From CAZBBB01 sp964490005 (GTDB lineage: Bacteria; Planctomycetota; B15-G4): 44,109 nt of DNA. Positions 1 to 10,805 of the stretch are shown one piece after another. The notes under the pieces were generated by a model that was given only the letters and a program-made list of their open reading frames with translations, was not told the DNA's origin and did no database searches. Where the stretch lies: NCBI GenBank assembly GCA_964490005.1, contig CAZBBB010000017.1, positions 1 to 44,109 of the forward strand, given 5' to 3'. Each line of letters starts with the position of its first letter. The stretch's first letter is position 1. A program made the position numbers and the translations under genes.

Positions 1-2456
<2,456 letters not shown>

Positions 2457-2460
<4 letters not shown>

Positions 2461-3794
2461 GCACGCGGCGCTCGCGGCTGCGGGTCGCGGTCGCGCACGC
2501 CGTCTACGACGCGCTCTTCGCGCTGGCCTGCGTGCTGGCGCTCGCGCCCTGGCTGGTGCGCGCGCTGCGCGACCCGCGGCAGGGGCCTTGGGCGCGCGCG
2601 CGCCTCGGGCGGCTGCCCGGGCCGCCGCCGCCCGGCCGCCCGGTCTGGGTGCACGCCGTGTCCGTGGGGGAGGTGAAGGCCGCCGGCCCGCTGCTGGCCG
2701 AACTCGCGGCGCGCCGGCCCGAGGTCCCGCTCGTGCTCTCGACGACCACCATCACGGGGCACGAGACCGCGCGCCGGCTGTACCCCGAGCTGTACCTGTT
2801 CCACGCGCCGCTCGACCTGTCCGTCGTGGTCCGCCGCGTGCTGCGCCGCGTCGATCCGCGCCTGATCGTGCTCATGGAACTCGAGGTCTGGCCGGCCTTC
2901 CTGCGCGCGGCGGACGAGCACGGCGTGCCGCAGGTCATCGTGAACGGCCGCGTGACGGAGGGCTCGGCGCGCGGCTACCGGCGCTGGAGCTGGTGGCTGC
3001 CGGAGTTCGACCGGCTGGCGCTGGTCGCCGCGCAGGACGCGGCCCATGCCGGACGCATCGCCGGGCTCGGCGTGCCGGCGCAGCGCGTGCACGTCACCGG
3101 CAATCTGAAGCACGAACTCGTGCAGGCCGTGCCCGCGCCCCGGGTCGAGGCGCTGGCGCGCGAGCTGAACCTGCCGCCGGGCGAGGCGGTCTTCGTGGCC
3201 GGCAGCACGCACGACGGCGAGGACGAGCCGGTGCTGCGGGCCTGGCTGGAGGTCGGGGGCGCGCGCGCCTGTCGCCTGCTGCTCGTGCCGCGGCACCCCG
3301 AGCGGGCGCGCGACATCGAACGGCTCGCGGCGCGTCTCGGCGTGCGACTCGCGCGGCGCAGCTCCCTGGCGCCGGGGGGCTCGACGGCCGAGGCGCTGCT
3401 CGTCGACACCGTCGGCGAACTCGAGACGCTCTTCGGTCTGGCCGACGTCGTGTTCCTGGGCGGCTCGCTGGTGGAGGTCGGCGGGCACAACGTGCTCGAG
3501 CCCGCCGCGGCGGGACGGGTGCAGCTCGTCGGTCCGCACCTGGCGAATTGCCGCGCCGAGGCCCGGCTGCTGCAGGAGGCCGGGGGCCTGCAGGTCGTGG
3601 CGGACGGCGCGGAACTGGCGCGGGCGCTGGGCGAGCTGCTCGCCGATCCGGCGCGTCGACGGGCGCTCGGCGGCGCGGCCCGCCGGGCGCTCGGCGCGCT
3701 GCGCGGGGCGGCCCGGACCGACGTCGATCTGCTCGTCGAGCACGGGCTGCTCGATGACGCGCGACGCGTTGGCCGGCTCGCGCCGATAGGCTAA
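2457..3794 (+). CDS. waaA: 3-deoxy-D-manno-octulosonic acid (Kdo) transferase
   Basis: WaaA/KdtA transfers Kdo from CMP-Kdo to lipid A precursor, the first step of LPS core assembly on the cytoplasmic face of the inner membrane. I chose the GTG that overlaps the secA stop (GTGA), giving 445 residues, close to the family norm of about 420-440. An N-terminal hydrophobic anchor is at residues 15-36. The HAVSVGEV motif (66-73) contains the conserved acceptor-site glutamate. Further family motifs are STTTITG, ELEVWP, NGRVTEGSARGYRR, GNLKHE and, near the C-terminus, GSLVEVGGHNVLEPAA, the CMP-Kdo binding region. The gene implies a Kdo-containing outer membrane. Its TAA stop lies within the probable -10 box of the metK promoter. 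Confidence 0.93.
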
Positions 3795-3797
3795 ACT
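3769..3797 (+). promoter_or_regulatory. Candidate promoter of metK
   Basis: A -35-like TTGGCC (3769-3774) and a -10-like TAAACT (3792-3797) are separated by 17 bases. The -10 box contains the waaA stop codon TAA. The metK ATG lies 55 bases further on, behind a GGAG at 3846-3849. This is a pattern match only. Confidence 0.45.
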
Positions 3798-3852
3798 GCG
3801 CGGCCCTGCGCGGCCGATCAAGCCGCGATCCACGAGCCGCAACCCGGAGCGC

Positions 3853-5031
3853 ATGTCCATGACCAGGAAGGTCCTCTTCACGTCCGAATCGGTGTCCATG
3901 GGGCACCCGGACAAGCTCGCCGACCAGATCAGCGACGCGGTCCTCGACGCCTGCCTGGCCGGCGACCCCGACTCCCGCGTGGCCTGCGAGACGCTCGTGA
4001 CGACGGGCCTGTGCGTCGTCGCCGGCGAGATCACCACGCGCTCGGTGGTCGACTACGCCAAGGTCGCGCGCGACACGATCAATCGCATCGGCTACACCGA
4101 CGACCAGTTCGGCATCAGCGGCGACACCTGCGCGGTGATGGTCACGCTCGACCGCCAGTCGCCCGACATCTCGATGGGCGTCACCGAGACGACCGGTCAC
4201 GAGCAGGGCGCGGGCGACCAGGGGATGATGTTCGGCTACGCGTGCCGCGAGACGCCGATGCTCATGCCGCTGCCGATCCACCTCGCGCACCGGCTCGTCG
4301 AGCGCATCGCCGAGCTGCGGGAGAAGGGTGCGCTGACCTACCTGCGCCCCGACGCCAAGAGCCAGGTGACGGTCGAGTACCACGACGACGTGCCGGTGCG
4401 CGTCGACGCGGTCGTGATCTCGACGCAGCACGGCCCCGAGGCCGCCAACGACCGCATCCGCAAGGACATGATCGAGATGATCAAGTCGGTCGTGCCGGCC
4501 AAGTTCATCGACGACAAGACCAAGTTCCACATCAACCCGACGGGGCGCTTCGTCGTCGGCGGGCCGCACGGCGACTGCGGCCTGACGGGCCGCAAGATCA
4601 TCGTCGACACGTACGGCGGCATGGGGCGCCACGGCGGCGGCGCCTTCTCGGGCAAGGACCCGAGCAAGGTCGACCGCAGCGCCGCCTACGCCGCCCGCTA
4701 CGTGGCCAAGAACATCGTCGCCGCCGGCCTGGCCGACCGCGCCGAGGTGCAGATCGCGTACGCGATCGGCGTGGCGCGGCCCGTTTCGATCAACTAGAAC
4801 ACCTTCGGCACGTGGCAGTTCGCCGACGACTAGAAGCCCAAGCTGGTCGACCATGTCTTCGACCTGCGCCCGGCCGGCATCGTGAAGATGCTCGATCTCA
4901 AGAAGCCCCGGTACTTCGAGACCGCGCGCCACGGCCACTTCGGCCGCACGGGCGAGGCCTTCACCTGGGAGAGGACCGACCGCGCCGAGGCCCTCAAGCA
5001 GGGTGCGGCGAAGGTCGCGAGCGTTTCCTGA
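3853..5031 (+). CDS. metK: S-adenosylmethionine synthetase interrupted by two in-frame TAG codons
   Basis: MetK makes S-adenosylmethionine from methionine and ATP in the cytoplasm. From ATG 3853 the family signatures follow in order: GHPDKLADQISDAVLD (17-32), MVTLDRQSPDI, GAGDQGMMFGYA, DAKSQVTVEYHDD, GPHGDCGLTGRKIIVDTYGG and GGGAFSGKDPSKVDRSAAYA. At codon 315 (4795-4797) the frame meets TAG, and at codon 327 (4831-4833) a second TAG. The same frame continues past both with a normal MetK C-terminus (FDLRPAGIVKMLDL, then ARHGHFGR) to TGA at 5029-5031. Total length is 392 codons, matching the family. There is no frameshift. By recalled alignment the first TAG replaces a nearly invariant Val (SIMVETFGT in E. 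coli) and the second a Lys/Gln position. Either this is a recent pseudogene or sequence error, or the TAGs are read as sense. If they stop translation, the product is 314 residues and lacks part of the C-terminal fold. Confidence 0.9.
4795..4833 (+). other. Two in-frame amber codons 12 codons apart in metK
   Basis: TAG at 4795-4797 follows the codons for VSIN; TAG at 4831-4833 follows the codons for FADD. The residues between them (NTFGTWQFADD) still align with the family's TFGT block, although Trp replaces the usual Gly. No base is inserted or deleted. The only other in-frame TAG I find at the end of a gene here is the gspH stop; nearly all other genes end in TGA. Confidence 0.95.
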
Positions 5032-5067
5032 GCGAGGCCGGGCGTGCGCGTCGGCGGTCGTGCCCGG

Positions 5068-5073
5068 TAGAAT
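5068..5073 (+). promoter_or_regulatory. -10 box 7 bases before the pseudopilin start
   Basis: TAGAAT stands out in GC-rich surroundings and ends 7 bases before the ATG at 5081. Transcription would start at or next to the A of the ATG, giving a leaderless mRNA. No convincing -35 box is visible. Confidence 0.5.
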
Positions 5074-5080
5074 CCCGGCC

Positions 5081-5731
5081 ATGACCGCCGACACGCTCCG
5101 CCGCCGCTCCGCCGGGTTCTCGCTGATCGAGATCCTGGTGGTCATCACGATCATCGGCCTGCTCATGACGCTGGCCTTCGGCCCGGTGCAGAACGCGCTC
5201 GAGGCCGGGCGCGTCACCAAGTGCCAGGCGAACCTGCGCGGCATCGGGCAGTCGCTGATGCTCTATCGCGACCAGCGCAACAAGGGGCGCTGGCCCAACG
5301 AGAGCGGCATCCGCTTCCTGCTCACGCTGCATCACCACAAGCAGATCGCCGGCAAGAACGTCGACATCTTCCTGTGCCCCGGCACGAGCGATCGCAACGA
5401 CACCGGGATCTCGGGCGAGGACGGTTCCTCCTACGAGGACTGGGACAACATCGACTCGGCCACGATCAGCTACGCCGGGCGCGACACGGCCGCCTTCCCC
5501 GTGCGCGGCGGGGAGGAGTCGCTGATCCTGCTCGCGGCCGACGACAACGAGTTCGGCCCCAACCACCGCACGATCGTCAACTACCTCGCGGCCGACAACT
5601 CGGTGCGGCCCTGGGACCTCTCCATCGACGGGGCCGAGATCCTCGAGGAGTTCCCGGAGTACGAACAGACCGGGCTGCCGATCGGGCCCGACAGTCCCTA
5701 CGAGCCCTTCCAGGTGCTGCGCATCGACTGA
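5081..5731 (+). CDS. Orphan type IV pilin-like (pseudopilin) protein, DUF1559-like
   Basis: This is a 216-residue protein with a class III prepilin signal: a short basic leader, then GFSLIEIL, where cleavage is expected after Gly and methylation on Phe, followed by a hydrophobic helix (VVITIIGLLMTLAF). The region KCQANLRGIGQSLMLYRDQRN matches the planctomycete pseudopilin style. The C-terminal part contains NHRTIVNYLAADNSV, resembling the H-x-x-x-x-N-x-x-x-ADGS segment of DUF1559 proteins. I started at ATG 5081 because it places the leader at normal length and directly follows a -10 box; the frame is open further upstream but encodes only Arg-rich sequence. It is not part of the gsp operon at 32-40 kb, so its partner may be that system or another pilus. 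The specific substrate is unknown. Confidence 0.75.
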   Translation: MTADTLRRRSAGFSLIEILVVITIIGLLMTLAFGPVQNALEAGRVTKCQANLRGIGQSLMLYRDQRNKGRWPNESGIRFLLTLHHHKQIAGKNVDIFLCPGTSDRNDTGISGEDGSSYEDWDNIDSATISYAGRDTAAFPVRGGEESLILLAADDNEFGPNHRTIVNYLAADNSVRPWDLSIDGAEILEEFPEYEQTGLPIGPDSPYEPFQVLRID

Positions 5732-5746
5732 GGCGGCGTGATCCGG

Positions 5747-5763
5747 GGGGGCGAGCGGCCCCC
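5747..5763 (+). terminator. Short GC stem-loop after the pseudopilin gene
   Basis: GGGGGC (5747-5752) pairs with GCCCCC (5758-5763) around a 5-base loop, 16 bases after the stop. There is no U-tract. It may be an intrinsic terminator of the GC-rich kind. Confidence 0.35.
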
Positions 5764-5770
5764 AGCCCCC

Positions 5771-5798
5771 TTGTCGGATCGCCGGGATGTGGAATACT
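5771..5798 (+). promoter_or_regulatory. Candidate promoter of the FG-GAP gene
   Basis: TTGTCG (5771-5776) and AATACT (5793-5798) are 16 bases apart, upstream of the gene starting at 5933. This would leave a leader of about 130 bases that also holds an AGGAG at 5917-5921. Confidence 0.3.
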
Positions 5799-5932
5799 GA
5801 TGCCCGGCGGTCGATGGGTCAGATGACCTTTCGGGCGCAGAACGCGGCCGCCTGCACCCGATGAACGCGGGGGGCCGTGAGCCTCTCGTCTCCGTCCTCC
5901 CGCCCGATCCCTCCCCAGGAGTTGCTCCCGTG

Positions 5933-7810
5933 ATGCTTCGTTCGTCCCGACTCTGTCTGGCCCTCGCCGCCTTGGCGCCGATCGCCGCCTCCCAGCTCCA
6001 GTTCTCGTACAACTCGGCGGCTCTGCCGGCGCAGGCCGTGTGGACCGACGGCGTCGAGATCGCGGACATCGACGGCGACGGCGACAACGACATCCTGTTC
6101 GCCAACGGCAGCGCCTACGGCGGCACCGGTGCGGCGGGCGCGCAGCCGCAGCATCTGTTCCTGAACAACGGCGCGGGCAGCTTCACGGCCGCGCACGGCC
6201 AGCTCAACGTCGCCAACTTCAACGCCAAGCTGGTCGTCGCCGACGACCTCGACGGCGACGGCGACCTCGACCTCGTCTACGCCTCGGGCTCCACGGGCAG
6301 CCCGGCGCGCATGCTGCGCAACAACGGCGCCGGCGTGTTCACCGACGTGACGGCGACGAACATGCCGAACGTCGCGCTGCGCTCCTTTTCGATCGCGACC
6401 GGCGACGTCGACAACGACGGCGACCTCGACCTCGCGGTGAGCGACGGCGGCACCTTCGGCGGCATCGCCGCGCAGGCGCGCCTGTACCGCAACAACGGCG
6501 CGGGCGTGTTCACCGACGTCACGGGCGCGCAGATGCCGGTCGACCTCTACAACTGCCAGGACATCACCTTCCTCGACTACGACATGGACGGCGACGTCGA
6601 CATGGCGCTGAGCGGCAAGGGTGCCGCGGCCAAGCGCGGGCGGCTGTACCTGAACGACGGCGCCGGCAACTTCAGCATCGACAACGCGATGAACGAGCTC
6701 GGCACGGGCAACACGTACGAGACCGACTACGCCGACTTCGACGGCGACGGCGACTTCGACTCCGCCGTCCAGTCGATCTCCGGAACCAGCGAAGGCTGGG
6801 GCCGCAACGACGGCGTGGGCGTGCTGCAGCCCGAGACGACCTTCCCGGCGCCGAACGGCAACGACGACAACGAGATGGTCTGCATGGACTACAACAACAA
6901 CGGCCTGCTCGACGTGTTCGTGGCCTCGCTCGCGACCACCGAGAAGGCCTACCGCCTGTTCCCGGGCGCGGTGTTCAGCAACGTCAACTCGATCATCCAG
7001 GCGCAGAGCGACTCCTCGCTCGACATGGGCTTCGGCGACCTCGACGGCGACGGCGACTACGACATGGTCACGGCGCAGGGCGAGTCGGGCAACTTCACCA
7101 ACAAGGTCTACTTCAACGCCGGCCCGGCCGACACGCTGGCCCCGACGCTGATGCAGAGCTACGTCCCCGGCGCGATCTCCAACCCGACGACGATCGTCAA
7201 GGCGCAGATCGCCGACGCGATCGCCGACGACGGGCACATCGGCTGCACGATGTCGTTCACCTACACGCTGCTGCCCTCGGGCGGCGGCTCGGCGAACGCC
7301 ACGCACATGGGCAACGGCCTGTTCCGCATGGCGATCCCGACGCCTCCGGGCACGACGCAGGTCACGCTCAACTGCTCGGCCACCGACGGCGTCGGCAACA
7401 CGGGCAACTACGGCCCGATCGTCATCGGCGGCGCCGGCAGCCCGTGGACCGACCTGGGTTCGGCCCTGGCCGGCGTGAGCGGCAATCCCTCGCTGGTGGG
7501 CACCGGCCCGCTGACGACGGGCAGCGCCGGCACGCTGAGCCTGACGAACGGCGCGCCCTCGGCGCTGTCGATCCTGTTCATCTCGCTGTCGAGCACGCCG
7601 GCGCCCTTCAAGTGCGGCACGCTGGTGCCGGTGCCGATCCTGACGCAGCTGTCGCTGTTCACGAACGGCGCGGGCGCCATCCCGCTGGGATGGGCCGCCT
7701 GGCCGGCGGGCCTGTCGGGCGCGAGCCTGTACTTCCAGTACGGCATCGCGGACGGCGCGGCCGTGTGCGGCGTGGCGCTCAGCAACGCGCTGCGGGCAAA
7801 CGTGCCGTAA
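5933..7810 (+). CDS. Secreted FG-GAP (VCBS) repeat protein
   Basis: This is a 625-residue protein with a Sec signal peptide (basic MLRSSR, hydrophobic core, AAS-Q cleavage near residue 19-20). It has seven Asp-rich FG-GAP/calcium-loop repeats about 50-55 residues apart, beginning near residues 45, 105, 160, 215, 268, 319 and 369; examples are DIDGDGDNDILF, DLDGDGDLDLVY and DLDGDGDYDMVT. Such repeats form a beta-propeller with bound Ca2+. Residues from about 400 hold an Ig-like segment, and the last 120 or so (from SPWTDLGSALAG) form a Gly/Ala/Leu-rich C-terminal domain ending in GVALSNALRANVP. From memory, similar endings recur on secreted planctomycete proteins. ATG 5933 was chosen because it begins the signal peptide; GTG 5930 is possible. 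The ligand is unknown; adhesion or a surface structural role is an inference. Confidence 0.85.
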   Translation: MLRSSRLCLALAALAPIAASQLQFSYNSAALPAQAVWTDGVEIADIDGDGDNDILFANGSAYGGTGAAGAQPQHLFLNNGAGSFTAAHGQLNVANFNAKLVVADDLDGDGDLDLVYASGSTGSPARMLRNNGAGVFTDVTATNMPNVALRSFSIATGDVDNDGDLDLAVSDGGTFGGIAAQARLYRNNGAGVFTDVTGAQMPVDLYNCQDITFLDYDMDGDVDMALSGKGAAAKRGRLYLNDGAGNFSIDNAMNELGTGNTYETDYADFDGDGDFDSAVQSISGTSEGWGRNDGVGVLQPETTFPAPNGNDDNEMVCMDYNNNGLLDVFVASLATTEKAYRLFPGAVFSNVNSIIQAQSDSSLDMGFGDLDGDGDYDMVTAQGESGNFTNKVYFNAGPADTLAPTLMQSYVPGAISNPTTIVKAQIADAIADDGHIGCTMSFTYTLLPSGGGSANATHMGNGLFRMAIPTPPGTTQVTLNCSATDGVGNTGNYGPIVIGGAGSPWTDLGSALAGVSGNPSLVGTGPLTTGSAGTLSLTNGAPSALSILFISLSSTPAPFKCGTLVPVPILTQLSLFTNGAGAIPLGWAAWPAGLSGASLYFQYGIADGAAVCGVALSNALRANVP

Positions 7811-7851
7811 GGCGCGCCGCCGGGCCAGGCCCGGCATCCTGCGGCAACGGG

Positions 7852-7888
7852 CGAGGCCCGCGCATCGCGACCCGATGCGCGGGCCTCG
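7852..7888 (+). terminator. Strong stem-loop after the FG-GAP gene
   Basis: A perfect 16-bp inverted repeat: left arm CGAGGCCCGCGCATCG (7852-7867), loop CGACC, right arm 7873-7888. It begins 41 bases after the stop codon and lacks a T-run (TCGTTCGC follows). The rest of the 7811-8080 gap holds this hairpin and the -10-like box at 8009; I see no gene in it. Confidence 0.65.
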
Positions 7889-8008
7889 TCGTTCGCGGGG
7901 CGCGCTCGGGCCGGCGCACGCCCGCCGCGGGGGTGCGGGGGCGGTCGAGCGACGGGGCCATGGGCGGCCGATTCCCTCACGACTGTGGGTCGGGGCCGTG
8001 AAAGGGTG

Positions 8009-8014
8009 CATAAT
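8009..8014 (+). promoter_or_regulatory. -10-like box before the radical-SAM operon
   Basis: CATAAT in the context GCATAATGCG, the same 10-mer found in reverse orientation at the start of the sua5 fusion. A start site near 8021 would give a leader of about 60 bases before ATG 8081. No clear -35 box is visible. Confidence 0.4.
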
Positions 8015-8080
8015 GCGTGAATATTCGGAAGCGCCGCGGCGGCGCTCCGCCCCGACCTCCCGGCCCGAGGATCTTCCACG

Positions 8081-9547
8081 ATGAGCTTCCCGCGCGCCGC
8101 GCTGCCGCCCGACCGACGCCGGATCTGCTTCGTCGTGCCGCCCGTCACCGCCGAGGACCGCTACGGGCCGATGGCTTCGGCCGGCAACTCGCTGCCGCCG
8201 CACGCCTTCCTCTACCTCGGGGCCGTGGCGCGCGAACTCGGTTGGGACGTCTCGATCGTCGACGGCCCGGCGCGCGCCATCTCGATCGAGCAGTGCGCCG
8301 ACGCGATCCTGGCCTGCCGGCCGGCGGTGGTGGGCTTCACCGCCACGACGATGAGCATCGCCAAGGCGGCGCGCGTCGCGGAGGATCTGCGCCGACGGCA
8401 GGCCGACCTCGTGATCATGGTCGGCGGTCCCCACCTCACCGCGCTGCCCGACGAGACGCTGCGGCGCCTGCCCGTCTTCGATCTCGGCTGCGCCGGCGAG
8501 GGCGAGGCCGCGCTCGCCGCGGTGCTCACCGCCCTGGGCGAGGGGCGCGACCCGCGCGCCACGCCCGGCATCGTCGCGCGTGGCGACGATGGCACCGTCC
8601 TCGCCCGGCCTCCCGCGCACGAGGAGGTCGACCTGGCCTCGCTGCCGGCTCTCGGCTGGGACCTGCTGCGGGACTTCCCCGAGAACTACCACGCCGCGGC
8701 GACCTACCTGAATCGCACGCCCTTCACCGACCTGATCGTCTCGCGCGGCTGCCGCTACCGCTGCACCTTCTGCGACAACAACACCTTCGGCCGCTCGATC
8801 CGCGCGCTGCCCGTCGACACGATCATGGAGAACATCGACCTGCTCGTGCGCAAGTACGGCATCCGCTCGCTGTTCTTCACCGACGACTCGCTCATGACGC
8901 TCAAGGACCCCTTCGCGGAGCTGTGCGAGCGGCTCATCGCGGCCGACTACGACCTCGAGTGGTCGATCAACGTGCGCACGAGCGAAGTGAACCCGGAGGT
9001 GCTCGCGCTCATGCGCCGCGCCAAGTGCTGGCAGGTCAGCTACGGCGTCGAGAGCGGCAGCTGGGAGATCCTCAAGCGCATCAAGAAGGGCGCCACGCCG
9101 CGCATGCACGAGCGCGCCCTGTGGCAGACGCGCGAGGCCGGCATCAAGATCAACGCCTACATCATCATCGGGTTCCCGGGCGAGACGCACGAGACCCTGG
9201 CCGAGACGGAGGCCTTCCTCGAGCGCGTGCCGATCGACACGCTGCGCCTGACCTTCTTCACGCCCTTCCCGAACACCGACATCACCGACGACATGGCCGA
9301 TCACGGCCACCTCGTGGCCGACTGGACGCGGCTCAACTTCTACAACCTCGCCTACATCCCCAACGGGCTGACCGCCAAGGACCTCGAGCGCACCTACCGG
9401 CGCATCATGGCCAGGTTCTACCTGCGGCCGAGCGTGCTGGCCTCCTTCCTGCCGCACCTCGTCGTGCCGCGCAAGGCGCTCGCGCTCGTGCGCGGCTCCT
9501 TCGGCCTCGGCAAGCTGCTGGCGCAGGGGCCGGGATGCGGCACCTGA
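8081..9547 (+). CDS. B12-binding-domain radical SAM protein (first of pair)
   Basis: This is a 488-residue enzyme. Residues 14-180 look like the cobalamin-binding domain of class B radical-SAM enzymes (HAFLYLGAVARELGWDVSIVD, VVGFTATT, IMVGGPHLT, CAGEGEAAL), without an obvious DxHxxG histidine loop, as is common in this class. The 4Fe-4S motif CRYRCTFC has its three cysteines at 224, 228 and 231. Downstream are GVESGSWEILKRIKKG and NAYIIIGFPGE, typical of the radical-SAM barrel. The C-terminus carries RRIMARFYLRPS, nearly repeated in the second radical-SAM protein of the operon. Relatives (BchE, HpnR and P-methylase types) methylate or cyclise unactivated carbons; the substrate here cannot be deduced. 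It is the first gene of a six-gene operon with glycosyltransferases, so a glycan, lipid or surface-peptide substrate is my inference. Confidence 0.88.
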   Translation: MSFPRAALPPDRRRICFVVPPVTAEDRYGPMASAGNSLPPHAFLYLGAVARELGWDVSIVDGPARAISIEQCADAILACRPAVVGFTATTMSIAKAARVAEDLRRRQADLVIMVGGPHLTALPDETLRRLPVFDLGCAGEGEAALAAVLTALGEGRDPRATPGIVARGDDGTVLARPPAHEEVDLASLPALGWDLLRDFPENYHAAATYLNRTPFTDLIVSRGCRYRCTFCDNNTFGRSIRALPVDTIMENIDLLVRKYGIRSLFFTDDSLMTLKDPFAELCERLIAADYDLEWSINVRTSEVNPEVLALMRRAKCWQVSYGVESGSWEILKRIKKGATPRMHERALWQTREAGIKINAYIIIGFPGETHETLAETEAFLERVPIDTLRLTFFTPFPNTDITDDMADHGHLVADWTRLNFYNLAYIPNGLTAKDLERTYRRIMARFYLRPSVLASFLPHLVVPRKALALVRGSFGLGKLLAQGPGCGT

Positions 9548-9572
9548 GGCTCCGCCGGGCGGCGCGCGCGCG

Positions 9573-10805
9573 ATGAGGACGCGGACGGTCATCCGTCTCG
9601 ACGAGCTGCTGGGCCTGCCGCTGTGCCTGCTGGCCTCGGTGCTCTCGACGCTGGCGCGCGCCCTGACGCCGCGCCGCGCCGCACGTCCCGTCCGGCGCAT
9701 CCTGGTCGTGAAGTTCCTCGGCCTGGGTTCGGTGCTGCTCGCCACGCCGATGCTGCGCGCGCTGCGGCGCGCGCACCCCGAGGCGCGCATCACCTTCCTG
9801 ACCTTCGCGCCGCAGGGCGAGCTGCTCCGGCGGCTGCCGGTGGTCGACGAGGTCATCGAGGTGCCGCGCCACGGCCTGGCGGCGCTGTTCGCGTGCGTTC
9901 CGGGCCTGCTGCTGCGGCTGCGCGGCGCGCGCTTCGACGTCGCCCTCGACCTGGAGTTCTACTCGCGGCTCTCGAATCTCGTCACCTGGGGCAGCGGCGC
10001 GCGGCGGCGCGTGGGTTTCTTCGTCCGCGCGCGCTGGCGCGGCTCGCTGCTCACCGACGAGGTCTACTTCAACGCCACGCTCGACTACGGACAGGCCGTG
10101 ATGGCCCTGCTCAAGCCGCTGGGCATCCCGGCCGACACCGCGCCGGCGCTCGTCGCGCCGGTCGTGTCCGAGGCCGAACTCGAGGCGGCGCAGCGCCTGC
10201 TCGCCGCGCGCGGCGCGCCGACGGGGGGCGCGCTGGTCGCCGTCAACGTGAACGCCAGCGACCTGTGCGAGGAGCGGCGCTGGCCGGGCGAGCGCTACGC
10301 GCGCCTGGTCGAGCGCTTCCGCTCCGAGATCGCCTGTGTCGAGGCCTTCGTGTTCCTCGGTGCGCCCTCGGAGGTCGCGGCCGTCCGCGAGGTCCTGAAC
10401 GCCATCGAACCGGGAGCGCGCGCCCGCTGCATCGACCTCTCGGGCGCGACCGACCTGATCGAACTCATGGGGGTGCTGCGGCAGTGCGCGCTGCTGGTCA
10501 CGAACGACAGCGGCCCGCTGCACCTGGCGGCTTCGCTGGGCGTGCCGACGATCAGTCTCTTCGGCCCCGAGACGCCGGCGCTCTACGGACCGGTCGGTGA
10601 GCGGCATCTGGTCTTCTACGCGCGCCACTGGTGTTCGCCCTGCCTGTCGGTCTACAACGCCAAGATCGCCATGTGCCACGGCGAGAACGAGTGCATGCGC
10701 CGCATCACGCTGGACGACGTCGTCGCCCAGGCCGCCGTGTTCTGCCGGGAGAGCGTCGGACTCGCGCCGCCGCATCCCGCCGATCGGCGCGAGGTGCGCG
10801 CGTGA
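9573..10805 (+). CDS. Glycosyltransferase family 9 (heptosyltransferase-like)
   Basis: This is a 410-residue GT-B fold enzyme. The N-terminal nucleotide-fold segment RRILVVKFLGLGSVLLATPMLRALR and the C-terminal donor-binding motif TNDSGPLHLAASLGVPTISLFGPETP (around residue 311) are hallmarks of the LPS heptosyltransferases WaaC/WaaF. The segment after it, a Cys-containing CSPCLSVYNAKIAMCHGENECM, resembles GT9 members outside enterobacteria. The first 30 residues are hydrophobic and may attach the protein to the membrane. It starts 25 bases after the first radical-SAM gene, and its stop overlaps the second (GTGA). It probably adds a sugar to a lipid-linked or LPS-like acceptor. Sugar and acceptor are not predictable. 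Confidence 0.88.
   Translation: MRTRTVIRLDELLGLPLCLLASVLSTLARALTPRRAARPVRRILVVKFLGLGSVLLATPMLRALRRAHPEARITFLTFAPQGELLRRLPVVDEVIEVPRHGLAALFACVPGLLLRLRGARFDVALDLEFYSRLSNLVTWGSGARRRVGFFVRARWRGSLLTDEVYFNATLDYGQAVMALLKPLGIPADTAPALVAPVVSEAELEAAQRLLAARGAPTGGALVAVNVNASDLCEERRWPGERYARLVERFRSEIACVEAFVFLGAPSEVAAVREVLNAIEPGARARCIDLSGATDLIELMGVLRQCALLVTNDSGPLHLAASLGVPTISLFGPETPALYGPVGERHLVFYARHWCSPCLSVYNAKIAMCHGENECMRRITLDDVVAQAAVFCRESVGLAPPHPADRREVRA

Noticed and set aside
3853..4797. metK as a naturally shorter 314-residue enzyme ending at the first TAG
   Set aside because: Conserved MetK sequence continues in the same frame for 77 codons after it to the normal end, so the TAG interrupts rather than defines the gene.
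5819..9856. Minus-strand open frame of 1345 codons opposite the FG-GAP and radical-SAM genes
   Set aside because: The product is low-complexity Arg/Gly/Val/Asp sequence mirroring the Asp-rich repeats of the sense gene; no start signal or family motif.
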